DNA of 38,106 nt, from the NCBI GenBank assembly GCA_015059845.1, contig SUZR01000014.1, positions 1 through 38,106 of the forward strand, read 5' to 3'. The position numbers and the translations under genes are program-made. Positions 17,288 to 25,157 of the stretch are shown piece by piece (position 1 is the first letter of the stretch; every line of letters starts with the position of its first letter). This DNA is from Rikenellaceae bacterium (lineage in GTDB: Bacteria; Bacteroidota; Bacteroidia; Bacteroidales; Rikenellaceae). The notes under the pieces are model-generated. The model was not told where the DNA came from, searched no databases, and saw nothing but the letters and a program-made list of their open reading frames with translations.

Positions 17288-18130
17288 TTATTTACGTGCC
17301 CCCTCCTCGATGGCGCGAATAAGCGAGTCGGAGAAGATGCGCACACCACTCTGCTCATTGAACAACATATCCACGCACTCCTCGGTGGGTGGCGTGTGGG
17401 TGACCTTCACCTCGTGTATCTTCATACGTGTTGTGGTCTTCTGCTTGCGGTCGGCAAAGTGAGCCATCTCAATCACAAGACGAACAAAGTTGGTATCGGC
17501 AGGCTTAATCTCATAGCGGTGGCTGAAGTCAGACTCCTTGCGGCGCTGGACAATACCGTTGGCTATCGAGCGGATGGAGCTGTCACGACGCTCGAAATAG
17601 ACGCGATAGCGGCGGCCCGTAGCCTTATCAAGCGAGTCAAGCGTATATTTCGCACTGATATTATACTCGCCCTCATAGACAGGCTCCACGACAAAACGCA
17701 TAAGCGACGAGTCGGCCTTATCGCGCACGTTGATGGCCGTGTCGGCCAGCATAACCTTCGTGAAACGGCGGCGGGCGACATTCTCGATGGTATCCAGCTT
17801 GGCAACCTGAAGATTCAGGGCATTGGCCTCGCGGTCCAGAAGCAGAATCATATACTCGGCCACATCGCTCAGGTTGGCACTCTTGCGACGCGAGAAGTTA
17901 TGCACGGTGTATTGCACATCCTCGGCCCTGTAGCCATACTTGGCGAAGATGGGCTCGTAGATGCGCATAGAGTCGGTCTTGGTGCCGTTGTTGATGTTTA
18001 GGTAGGCATTGGCGAGCATAGCATCGCGGAAGATTTGACCAAGCTCCTTGTCGGGAATCTCCTTCGGGCGGTTGCAGGCCGTAAGAAGCGCCACAAGCGT
18101 GAGGAAAAGTATCGTAAATGTATGTTTCAT
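17288..18130 (-). CDS. DUF4296-type lipoprotein
   Basis: A 280-residue lipoprotein (MKHTFTILFLTLVALLTAC, Cys19) of unknown function. The N-terminal part (PKEIPDKELGQIFRDAMLANAYLN, then YEPIFAKYGYRAEDVQYTVHNFSRR) matches the short helical DUF4296 domain found in Bacteroidota lipoproteins. The remaining 160 residues are beta-rich and family-specific (LMRFVVEPVYEGEYNISAKY, FVRLVIEMAHF). The start codon overlaps the stop of the FtsX-type gene by one base (TAATG), so the two are translationally coupled and may act together at the envelope. Confidence 0.78.
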   Translation of the reverse strand: MKHTFTILFLTLVALLTACNRPKEIPDKELGQIFRDAMLANAYLNINNGTKTDSMRIYEPIFAKYGYRAEDVQYTVHNFSRRKSANLSDVAEYMILLLDREANALNLQVAKLDTIENVARRRFTKVMLADTAINVRDKADSSLMRFVVEPVYEGEYNISAKYTLDSLDKATGRRYRVYFERRDSSIRSIANGIVQRRKESDFSHRYEIKPADTNFVRLVIEMAHFADRKQKTTTRMKIHEVKVTHTPPTEECVDMLFNEQSGVRIFSDSLIRAIEEGARK

Positions 18131-19350
18131 TATGCATTATTTTTATCCATAACGGCTCGCACCGTAAGGTTTATTACAACGTAGGAGATAAATATGTAGG
18201 CCACAGCCGTCAGCACCACATCCACAAGGCTCAGGCGTACGGGGTAGGTATTGATGAGCAGCGTCTGCGTGTCGATACCCACAAAGCCGAATATCTGCTG
18301 CGCCAAGGCCAGCACAACGCCCAGCACAAGGCCAATGGCAAGGCTCACCATAGCCATCAGGCGACCTTCGCCGATGAAGATATCGCGCACAAAGTGACGC
18401 GTAGCGCCCAGCGTACGCAGGGTCTGCATATCGTCACGCTTGTCAATCATAACCATAACCAGCGTGCCGACAATCGAGAGCGAGGCGATGAGCATTACGA
18501 CCATAGCGATAAAGAAGACACCCCACTTTTCGAGCGCCATAAGGCGGTAGATGGAGTTGCTCTGCTCGCGTGTGCGCACCTTAAAGGCCTCCCCCACAGC
18601 CGCTTGCAACTGCTCGGCAACAGCATTGGCATCTTCGCCCGCCGCAACCTTAACCAGCACCGAAGAGGCACGGTCGGGGTAGTTGAACAGGCTCTGCGCA
18701 GCACGCAGCGAGGTGATGGCCGTGGTATGGGTGTCGTTCACTGTCGAGGAGTAGATACCCGTCAATGGCAGCTCGCGGCGCGTATAGCCTCCAACGGGCA
18801 GAAGCGTAGAGATACGCGAGCGGTTGATGGCATAGAGCCGTAGCTGCTGACCGATGGCCGAGGTGTTGAGCATATCCAGCTCGTACATCACGCCATTGGC
18901 GGCCACAAGGCAGTCCGAGTCGTCGAGTGAGGGGGTGAAGGTGCCCGCCACAATCCTATCCACGATGGGGATAACCTCCTTATATGTGCCATCGACGCCC
19001 GTAACGGTTATGATGGCTCGCTTGCCCTTAGCCTCAACGAGTGCTGTCTGCTCCAGCACAAATGACAGAGCCTCAACGCCCTCCACCGAGCGCAGCGCAG
19101 CGGCATCAACAGCATCGATGGCGAAGGTTGTACCCTGCTGCGCCGTGATATTCACATCGGGGTCCACCGAGCGGAACTGGTCACGGGTCATATCCTCCAG
19201 GCCGTTGAAGATAGACATCAGCAGCACAACGGCCGCAACAGGTACGGCCATAGCCACGATGCTCACACCCGAGATGATGTTGATTACCGAGTGTGACTTG
19301 GGCGAGCGGATATAACGCGCCGCTATGAGGTATTTAAGATTCAGGCTCAT
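18130..19350 (-). CDS. FtsX/LolE-type ABC transporter permease
   Basis: A 406-residue inner-membrane protein of the MacB/FtsX/LolCE class. There is an N-terminal helix (about 22-48, NIISGVSIVAMAVPVAAVVLLMSIF), a large periplasmic domain (about 50-270), then three helices (about 275-300, 325-355, 378-400). The start MSLNLKYLIAARYIRSPKSHSVINIISG is characteristic of lipoprotein-releasing permeases. LolE-like proteins extract outer-membrane lipoproteins with a LolD ATPase; none is encoded next to it, so the ATPase must be elsewhere. It stands between rbfA and the DUF4296 lipoprotein gene. The start is preceded by AGGA at a sensible spacing. Confidence 0.85.
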   Translation of the reverse strand: MSLNLKYLIAARYIRSPKSHSVINIISGVSIVAMAVPVAAVVLLMSIFNGLEDMTRDQFRSVDPDVNITAQQGTTFAIDAVDAAALRSVEGVEALSFVLEQTALVEAKGKRAIITVTGVDGTYKEVIPIVDRIVAGTFTPSLDDSDCLVAANGVMYELDMLNTSAIGQQLRLYAINRSRISTLLPVGGYTRRELPLTGIYSSTVNDTHTTAITSLRAAQSLFNYPDRASSVLVKVAAGEDANAVAEQLQAAVGEAFKVRTREQSNSIYRLMALEKWGVFFIAMVVMLIASLSIVGTLVMVMIDKRDDMQTLRTLGATRHFVRDIFIGEGRLMAMVSLAIGLVLGVVLALAQQIFGFVGIDTQTLLINTYPVRLSLVDVVLTAVAYIFISYVVINLTVRAVMDKNNA

Positions 19351-19379
19351 AGATAGTTCCTAATGCTCGAGGGAGATTC

Positions 19380-19412
19380 TTCCGATTTACTCCTTATTCC
19401 GATTTACTCCTT
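19380..19412. repeat. 16/17-nt tandem duplication across the rbfA stop
   Basis: The 17-nt unit beginning TTCCGATTTACTCCTT occurs twice head to tail (19380-19396 and 19397-19412). The first copy in the transcribed direction holds the rbfA stop codon and the second repeats the last codons plus an identical stop. It looks like a recent slippage duplication with no effect on the protein. Confidence 0.85.
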
Positions 19413-19751
19413 GAGCAGTGAGTCGATATTCTCGATATACTCCAGCGAGTCGTCGAGGAAGAACTGCAACTCAGGCACAATCTTCAGTTGGTTGCGGATA
19501 CGCTTGCCCAGCTCGCGGCGGATAAACCAGTTGTTCTTCTCCAGCGAGGCCATAACCTCCTCGTTACGCGAGAAGGGGAAGATGCTGAAATATACCTTCG
19601 CATAGGCGAAGTCGGGCGAGATGCGCACCGTGGTGACGGTAATCATCGCACCCTGAGAGATAGCCTGACCCTCCTTCTGGAGAATCTCGGCGATGTCGCG
19701 CTGAATCTGGCGCGAGATTTTCTGCTGACGTGTAGTCTGTACTGCTTCCAT
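19404..19751 (-). CDS. rbfA: ribosome-binding factor A
   Basis: RbfA is a KH-fold factor for late 16S rRNA maturation and 30S assembly. The 115-residue protein has the family pattern: TTRQQKISRQIQRDIAEILQKE at the N-terminus, MITVTTVRISPDFAYAKVYFSIF in the central strands, and WFIRRELGKRIRNQLKIVPELQFFLDDSLEYIENID near the end. Length is typical. It leads a co-directional run with the FtsX-type permease, 53 bp downstream. Secure. Confidence 0.95.
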   Translation of the reverse strand: MEAVQTTRQQKISRQIQRDIAEILQKEGQAISQGAMITVTTVRISPDFAYAKVYFSIFPFSRNEEVMASLEKNNWFIRRELGKRIRNQLKIVPELQFFLDDSLEYIENIDSLLKE

Positions 19752-19815
19752 ATTTTTTCTTACTAATATTCTAATTTTTACTACCTACTAAGTTATCCCA
19801 CTAATCACTGCAAAC

Positions 19816-19906
19816 CTTGCGGCCGCCGGCCGCATTTGTAAATCTGACCCTCCCCTAAATCCCCTCCTCGGGAGGGGACTTTGGTCGCTACACTCCGAAG
19901 TTGCAG
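19816..19906 (-). repeat. GC-rich two-hairpin interspersed element, copy E1 (inverted)
   Basis: On the minus strand this 91-bp stretch reads CTGCAACTTCGGAG, then a GC hairpin (CCCCTCC/GGAGGGG), GGGTCAGA, and a second hairpin GCGGCC-GGC-GGCCGC. It aligns along its length with the plus strand of copies at 29078, 30155 and 32135. It sits between rbfA and the beta-barrel gene. Its orientation relative to flanking genes is opposite to the other copies, which argues against a simple terminator role. Confidence 0.8.
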
Positions 19907-19940
19907 AGCCAAAGGGTTTTCGATATATCTCTTTATCCGC

Positions 19941-20792
19941 TTATCTGCGTGAGCCGCTACTGCTGCTCTTCATATCACCCGACTGCGAGAAACGGAACTC
20001 GCGCTTGGTGCGGTCGCGTTTCTTGGGTTTGTAGAACCACTCCTCGAAGCCATCCTTATTGAAGCGGTAGGCCATCGTGACGCTGAAATTCAGGTTATCG
20101 AGCGGCGAGCGCAGGGGCGTGAGTCTAAAGGGATTCTCCGGCCCATCGGTTGCGTTGTCGTAATATTTGTTACGGTTGCGCAAGATGTCGGCATAGCCGA
20201 AGTAGTAACGCGCCCTGACACCAATCTCGTAGCGGCCAAAGAGCAGGGCAAAGCCTCCGCCACCCGCAAGGCCGTAGTTGAAGCGGTTATCGCGCACGTT
20301 CTTCCAGTCGTAGTCGCCCGTCTTGCCCGTATCGTCGTACTCGTAGTCGCCACCGAAGTTATACGAGAGCGTGAAGGCCGCCTCCAGATACAAGCGCACG
20401 TGACGCTTGGCAAGATATACGTGCGGCTGCCAGATGATGGGCAGCATAATAGAGTTCAGGCGGCGTGTGTAGTAGTAATATTCGCGCTGCTCCATACCGT
20501 TCTCATCCATCGAGGTGGAGTACGAGTAACCAAACGAGAAGCCACGCTGCATAAACTCCAAATCGGCACCCACGGCTCCCACATAGCGTGGCAACGAGTA
20601 GTAACGCCACGATAGTCCGAAGTTGGGGGCACCGAAGGTTATACGGGTCTTCTGCTCGGGGTAGAGGCGCGAGGTAAACGAGCCCACACCTCCCGAAAGA
20701 CCGAAGGTGTGTTGCGCATAAGCCGTATGGGCGAAGCACACCACAACGGCCACGAGCAGGGTTTTGAGTATAATATTTTTCATCTTCATCAT
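19941..20792 (-). CDS. outer-membrane beta-barrel protein, porin-like
   Basis: A 283-residue exported protein (signal peptide to about residue 26, ending AYAQ) with the strand pattern of a small outer-membrane barrel. Examples are HTFGLSGGVGSFTSRLY, NFGLSWRYYSLPRYVGAVGADLEFMQRGFSFGY, VRLYLEAAFTLSYNFGGDYEY and FALLFGRYEIGVRARYYFGYADI. The last barrel-like strand (LNFSVTMAYRF) is followed by a 45-residue basic, Ser-rich tail (KPKKRDRTKREFRF...SSSSGSRR), unusual because barrels normally end on their last strand. Three in-frame Met codons lie at the start; I give the first. It is the last gene of the holB-led operon, 9 nt after the Big_5-type gene. Confidence 0.78.
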   Translation of the reverse strand: MMKMKNIILKTLLVAVVVCFAHTAYAQHTFGLSGGVGSFTSRLYPEQKTRITFGAPNFGLSWRYYSLPRYVGAVGADLEFMQRGFSFGYSYSTSMDENGMEQREYYYYTRRLNSIMLPIIWQPHVYLAKRHVRLYLEAAFTLSYNFGGDYEYDDTGKTGDYDWKNVRDNRFNYGLAGGGGFALLFGRYEIGVRARYYFGYADILRNRNKYYDNATDGPENPFRLTPLRSPLDNLNFSVTMAYRFNKDGFEEWFYKPKKRDRTKREFRFSQSGDMKSSSSGSRR

Positions 20793-20801
20793 CTTTTTAG
20801 G

Positions 20802-22901
20802 TTATCGGCGGCCTGCATTCGAGATATTCTGCAGCGACGAGCCTGAGCCTGCGCCCGAGCCGCCCATCATACCACCCATCATACCGCCGAGGCCGCCCAT
20901 ACCGCTATTGCCGTGGTCGTGGCCATCGTCATTCTTCTTATTGGCTGCCTCCTTGCGACGACGCTCCTCCTCTTGTATCAGGCGTGTCATCTCGCGCTTA
21001 TCCAGACGCTCGATAAGCTCCTGCATAGTGACGGGGGCGAACAGGCGGGCCATATCGAAGGTGAACTCAAACTCCCAGCCCGTCTTGGTGGTGAAGAGCT
21101 CCTCCTCTTTCTCGTTCTTGTAGAACTCGGCACGCTCGCTCTGGCGACGCTCGACCATATTACCCGAATCCCACTTGCCATTGCCGTTCATATCCTCTAT
21201 GATACGGATGCGCATCTCGCCCGCAGGAACGTAGTTGATGGTATGCTCACCCGCGCCTATGCCGCGCAACTCGCGTTGCAGGCTGTTCGAGGCATTGAGC
21301 AGCTGCACAACATATACAGCATCAGGGGTGCGGGGTATGACGTTGAGCTTCAAGGTTGCAAACTTATTGATGTCGGCAACGGTCAGGTTGAGCGTAATAG
21401 AGTCATTACCCTCGCCCGTGATGTCGGCCAGCGCATCGGTCGGGATATAGAGTTTATACTCGCGTTCAGGCTGCCAGCGCGAGTGCATACGCCACTTACG
21501 CGGGCTGATAGAGTCGGGGCGGAATGTTATCTTCTCGCGCAGCGTATCCTTCTTCTCGCTCCACGACAGTAGCTCGAACGAGGTAGAGTCGAAGCGGGTG
21601 AGGGGCGTGGCGAACTCAAACTCCAAATCCTCCTCGGGGTTGACCTCGACCTTACCCGTGGGTGCTACCACCTTGAACTCCGAGGGACGTGGCGGCTCGC
21701 GCCACTCCTTGCCCTCAGCCTCGGCCTTGGCCTTAGCCTTCTCCAGACGCTCACGCTCGCGCTCCTGCTCGCGCGACTCCACACGACGCCACGAGAGTTT
21801 CAGCTCCTCGGTTGACTCACGCAGAACGCGTACCGAGTCGTGCTTCATATATGTTATCGTGCCACGCAGCGTGTCGGGCAGCTGCTCCGAGGGAACACCC
21901 AGCCACAGGGCCAGAGTATCTCGGCCATCGGTGAGGGGCTCGATGACAATCTTATCAGCGGGCACGCCCTCGAACTCGAGCTTCTTAATCTCGGGACGCG
22001 GAGCGCCGAAGTTCAGGATAACCTTATGCTGCTCGGGGCGCTGCGACTCCTTGAGCGACTGACGGCTGAAGCTCACATCCATAAACATACGCAGGTAGAG
22101 CTGTGGGTCGGCCGAGTAGTAACGGCGCACGGAGTCGTACCAGACCACGAATTCGGGCATCTGGGCAGGGTTATAGACACTATCCAGGAAGCCCACCTTA
22201 TCGACCGAAGGCTCGTAGGCCTGATTATCGTTGCTGTCGTAGTAGGCGTAAACGCGGTAGTTGACAGGCTTGAGGTTTTGCGCGATGAAGATACCGTTCT
22301 TCTGCGCACGGGCAATCTTCGCGGGCTTATACTTGAACATTGTCGAGTCGTACGTGTCGGGCTTCTCGATAGAGTCGGCCTCGAAGAAGTAGATGAACGT
22401 GCGACCCATAGAGTCCAGCTTCTCGCTATCCTCGGTATATCCCGACATCACCAGAGAGTCAATCTCAGGGCCCGTAGAGAAGACATATCGCAGGCCGTGC
22501 AGAGGGTTACCCTCGTTATTGTCGGCAACCGACGAGCCAAACTCGATGGCGTAGGTGGTGTTGGGCAGCAGCGAGTCATCCTCAATCTCGACGTGGATAC
22601 CTCGGCCACGCAGCGACACCTTCGGCTTCTTGCGCATCGCCGGCGAGGTGAATATCTCCTTCTGCTGGTCCTTGAGCTGCACATACTCGTCGAAGGCGAG
22701 GTAGATGCGGTTGCTCTTGAAGTTTGTAGAGTTCAACTCGGGCGAAATGGCGATAATGTTGGGCGCCAGCGAATCCTTCGGGCCACCCGAAGGTGAGCCG
22801 ATAGAGGCACAGCGCGAAAGAAAGGCTCCGCCAAAGAGGAGCAGCACGATGGCCGTAGCTACACGTGCCGAAATGAAGTTATATCTGTTCTGTTCTCTCA
22901 T
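20802..22901 (-). CDS. large lipoprotein with Ig-like (Big_5) domain and Gly/Met/His-rich tail
   Basis: A 699-residue lipoprotein. The start at 22901 (MREQNRYNFISAR) gives a signal ending at Cys31 (GGAFLSRC), followed by ASIGSPSGGPKDSLAPNI, the usual start of the Bacteroidota Ig-like proteins of this type. Residues about 45-145 form the SbsA-type Ig domain (ISPELNSTNF, then YLAFDEYVQLKD, TYAIEFGSSVADNNEGNPL). Further beta domains follow, separated by a highly charged Glu/Arg/Lys helix near 375-410. The C-terminus has a basic helix, then DDGHDHG and a Gly/Met/Ser-rich tail. A longer upstream frame to 22982 would overlap the previous gene and add no signal. Possibly an envelope scaffold; function unknown. 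Confidence 0.78.
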   Translation of the reverse strand: MREQNRYNFISARVATAIVLLLFGGAFLSRCASIGSPSGGPKDSLAPNIIAISPELNSTNFKSNRIYLAFDEYVQLKDQQKEIFTSPAMRKKPKVSLRGRGIHVEIEDDSLLPNTTYAIEFGSSVADNNEGNPLHGLRYVFSTGPEIDSLVMSGYTEDSEKLDSMGRTFIYFFEADSIEKPDTYDSTMFKYKPAKIARAQKNGIFIAQNLKPVNYRVYAYYDSNDNQAYEPSVDKVGFLDSVYNPAQMPEFVVWYDSVRRYYSADPQLYLRMFMDVSFSRQSLKESQRPEQHKVILNFGAPRPEIKKLEFEGVPADKIVIEPLTDGRDTLALWLGVPSEQLPDTLRGTITYMKHDSVRVLRESTEELKLSWRRVESREQERERERLEKAKAKAEAEGKEWREPPRPSEFKVVAPTGKVEVNPEEDLEFEFATPLTRFDSTSFELLSWSEKKDTLREKITFRPDSISPRKWRMHSRWQPEREYKLYIPTDALADITGEGNDSITLNLTVADINKFATLKLNVIPRTPDAVYVVQLLNASNSLQRELRGIGAGEHTINYVPAGEMRIRIIEDMNGNGKWDSGNMVERRQSERAEFYKNEKEEELFTTKTGWEFEFTFDMARLFAPVTMQELIERLDKREMTRLIQEEERRRKEAANKKNDDGHDHGNSGMGGLGGMMGGMMGGSGAGSGSSLQNISNAGRR

Positions 22902-22912
22902 CTTGCTAAATA

Positions 22913-23443
22913 TTATTCGGTTACGGGCTCGTCGTCGGGATTCTCCTCCTCGGTGGTATAGAAACGGTTTACCACAACCCATCCCGATGAGTTATGCGTA
23001 GGACGCCACGCAGCCATATAGAGCTTGGCGTAGATGTCGGGAAGATTCTCGGGCAGCTCGTACTTACGGTAGGCATAGAGCTTCAGCTCGGGGTTGACAA
23101 CGACCAGCATCGAGATGGGGCTATTGACCAGAATCGTTGCCTGGTACTCATCCGAGGAGTTGAACTCGCCCACCTCCGCAGGCTCATCCATCACCTCACC
23201 CGTCGTCTTGTTGGTTATGCGGTGCGCAACGGCATCCTCCCACGAGGCGATATACCAGTTGGTGGTATCGACCGCGAAGGCGTAGGAGTCCACATTATCG
23301 ACAGGGTTGTACGCCCCCTCGCCATCCACCTGCTCGTAGATGGCCAGATGGAAGCGGGTGTAATCCACCGTCTCCTTAAAGCAGCCGTGCAGCACGAAGG
23401 CCACAGCGAGCAGCAAAGCCATATTTCTCAAAAATCTTCTCAT
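22913..23443 (-). CDS. hypothetical lipoprotein
   Basis: A 176-residue lipoprotein (MRRFLRNMALLLAVAFVLHGC, Cys21). The mature part is beta-rich and acidic, with YTRFHLAIYEQVDGEG, VDSYAFAVDTTNWYIASWEDA and ISMLVVVNPELKLYAYRKYELPENLPDIYAKLYMAAWRP. It ends in an acidic tail. The layout (single Ig-like or transthyretin-like sandwich) is guessed from strand pattern only; I recognise no family. It lies 3 nt after folK and 11 nt before the Big_5-type lipoprotein gene, so it is in the same operon. Confidence 0.72.
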   Translation of the reverse strand: MRRFLRNMALLLAVAFVLHGCFKETVDYTRFHLAIYEQVDGEGAYNPVDNVDSYAFAVDTTNWYIASWEDAVAHRITNKTTGEVMDEPAEVGEFNSSDEYQATILVNSPISMLVVVNPELKLYAYRKYELPENLPDIYAKLYMAAWRPTHNSSGWVVVNRFYTTEEENPDDEPVTE

Positions 23444-23446
23444 ATC

Positions 23447-23953
23447 CTATTTGGTTTGGGCCACAGCGCCCTTCAACTCTTCGTAAATATCTTTCAGCTC
23501 ACGACCCAGCACGGGGTGGCGGTAGTCGGCCATAACCTCGCACAACGGCTGCAGAGCAAACTCGCGCACGTGCAGCAGCGGGTGTGGCACCGTAAGGCGG
23601 GAGGTGTTGATGACCTCATCATCGTAAAACATCACATCCACATCCACCTCGCGTGAGGCGTAACGCTCGCCCGTAAGGCTCTTCTCCACCTGCTCCTGCG
23701 CTCTGTCGCGGCCCACCTCCTGCTCCGCTCCAAGTGCCTCGTCCAGCACCTCAACGGGCGAGAGCGTAGTGGTAAAGAGCAGCGCCTGATTGGCGAACAT
23801 ACGCTCGGCGTGAAAGCCCCACGGCTCGGAGTAGTATATCTGCGAGGCGCACTCCAGCGATCCGATGCGGCGGGCGAGGATTTGGGCGGTGCGGTGCAGC
23901 ACACTCTCGCTCTGGGGGGCATTGCTGCCCGTAAGCAGTACCACGCGGCTCAT
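23447..23953 (-). CDS. folK: 2-amino-4-hydroxy-6-hydroxymethyldihydropteridine diphosphokinase (HPPK)
   Basis: HPPK transfers pyrophosphate from ATP to 6-hydroxymethyl-7,8-dihydropterin in folate synthesis. The 168-residue product has the family landmarks: LLTGSNAPQSESVL at the start, SQIYYSEPWGF (about 37-47), FANQALLFTTTLSP, EQEVGRDR, YASREVDVDVMFYDDEVI with the metal-binding DVD, and VPHPLLHVREFALQPLCEV. The start overlaps the holB stop by one base (TGATG). folE lies about 9 kb away in this window, on the same strand but in a separate operon. Confidence 0.93.
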   Translation of the reverse strand: MSRVVLLTGSNAPQSESVLHRTAQILARRIGSLECASQIYYSEPWGFHAERMFANQALLFTTTLSPVEVLDEALGAEQEVGRDRAQEQVEKSLTGERYASREVDVDVMFYDDEVINTSRLTVPHPLLHVREFALQPLCEVMADYRHPVLGRELKDIYEELKGAVAQTK

Positions 23954-25089
23954 CAGCGCAGGCGGTTTATCTGTTTGCTGACGGCGAGGGCAAAGTGCGT
24001 AAAGACGATGCGGGCGTTGCCGTTCTGGCTTATCTGGCGCATAGCAGTCTCAATCTCGCCTATCAGGAACTCAATATTCTGGTTGCCGATGAAGGGGGCA
24101 AAGTTATTACAGAACTTAGCCTCCTCGCCCCACAGGTAGCTGATGCTGCCCAGACCGGCGTGGAGCATATAGCTCTCGCGCAACAAACGCGCCGCGTGCA
24201 GAAGCATTGAGCGTTGCTGCTCGCGCGAAAGCGTGGCCACCTCGTCAGCCCAGTCGATAAGCTCGAGGTGTTTATCGTTATACGAGAGGCGCATAAGGCG
24301 GCAGAAGAGTTCAAAACTCTCCTCACGCACAGCATCCTCCTCGCCACCCGCAAGGCGGCGCATCTCAATCAAATCGCCCGCAGCCAGGCGTGCGATGTTG
24401 CGGCGCTGCTGCTCGTCGCCCTCACACAGAGGCATCAAATCCTCAACCGTAAGGCGCGGCACAGCCACCTCCTGCGTACGCGAGAGGATGGTTTGCAGCA
24501 GGCGGTCGGGACGCTCGCTAACCAGCAGGAAGATGGTCTTCTCCCACGGCTCCTCAAGGATTTTGAGGATTTTATTGGCGGCCTCCTCGTTCATCACCTC
24601 GGGCAGCCACACAATCATAACCTTATACTCCGACTCGAATGACTTAAACGAGAGGCGGCGGATAATCTCGTCGGCCTCCTTAGCCGAAATCATACCCTGC
24701 AAGGTCTTGCCCAAATCCAGACGGTCGTACCACATCTGGCGGGTGAAGTAGCCGTTGGTGTCGGCCACCATCTCGCGCCACAAAGGCATAAAATCGCTGC
24801 TCAGAACAGCCTCGCCCGACTTCTTGCCCTGCTTGTTTACGGGGAAGACAAAGTGAACATCGGGGTGTGCCAGCTGCGATATCTGCTGGCAGCTGGGGCA
24901 GACGCCACACGAGTCTCCATCCTTGCGGTTGGGGCAGTTCAGGTACTGCGCATAGGCTATGGCCAGCGGCAAGGCACCCGTACCCGCCGCACCCGTGAAG
25001 AGCTGGGCGTGGCTGATGCGGCCGCGGTCGATGCTCTCGGCAAGGTGACGTTTGAGGGCCTGCTGGCCTATGATATCGGCAAATTTCAT
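23953..25089 (-). CDS. holB: DNA polymerase III subunit delta'
   Basis: Delta' is the non-catalytic clamp-loader subunit that helps open the sliding clamp. The 378-residue protein has an AAA+ fold with IIGQQALKRHLAESIDRGRISHAQLFTG at the start. The Walker A position (about 33-40) reads GAAGTGAL and lacks the Lys-Thr/Ser needed for ATP hydrolysis, as expected for delta'. A four-Cys zinc module follows (Cys52, 61, 64, 67). NKILKILEEPWEKTIFLLVSERPDRLLQTILSRTQEV carries the SRT sensor/finger motif. It leads the operon with folK and three envelope genes. A 9-nt-repeat palindrome lies immediately upstream. Confidence 0.93.
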   Translation of the reverse strand: MKFADIIGQQALKRHLAESIDRGRISHAQLFTGAAGTGALPLAIAYAQYLNCPNRKDGDSCGVCPSCQQISQLAHPDVHFVFPVNKQGKKSGEAVLSSDFMPLWREMVADTNGYFTRQMWYDRLDLGKTLQGMISAKEADEIIRRLSFKSFESEYKVMIVWLPEVMNEEAANKILKILEEPWEKTIFLLVSERPDRLLQTILSRTQEVAVPRLTVEDLMPLCEGDEQQRRNIARLAAGDLIEMRRLAGGEEDAVREESFELFCRLMRLSYNDKHLELIDWADEVATLSREQQRSMLLHAARLLRESYMLHAGLGSISYLWGEEAKFCNNFAPFIGNQNIEFLIGEIETAMRQISQNGNARIVFTHFALAVSKQINRLR

Positions 25090-25094
25090 TGTTC

Positions 25095-25144
25095 GTGTTA
25101 TAAGTATTATGAGTGTTATAGCTCTTATTGCGCCTATAACACCT
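25095..25144. repeat. 9-nt-unit palindromic array, copy R1
   Basis: Tandem degenerate 9-mers (GTGTTATAA, GTATTATGA, GTGTTATAG) are followed by complementary units (CGCCTATAA, CACCT). The stretch folds back on itself and fills the holB-cyclophilin gap. Confidence 0.7.
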
Positions 25145-25157
25145 AAATCTCGCAGGT

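Noticed and set aside
21840..22796. 318-codon open frame on the plus strand
   Set aside because: It lies entirely antisense to the Ig-like lipoprotein gene, which has a signal peptide, a coherent domain and operon spacing. The antisense product is low-complexity and has no recognisable domain. GC-rich third positions leave antisense frames open across this window.
22902..22982. Longer start for the Ig-like lipoprotein
   Set aside because: The added residues overlap the previous gene and hide the lipoprotein signal; MREQNRYNF at 22901 places the lipobox properly.
23953..25089. Broken clamp-loader ATPase because the Walker A Lys is missing
   Set aside because: Loss of the Walker A residues is normal for delta', the rest of the protein is intact and the zinc module is present.
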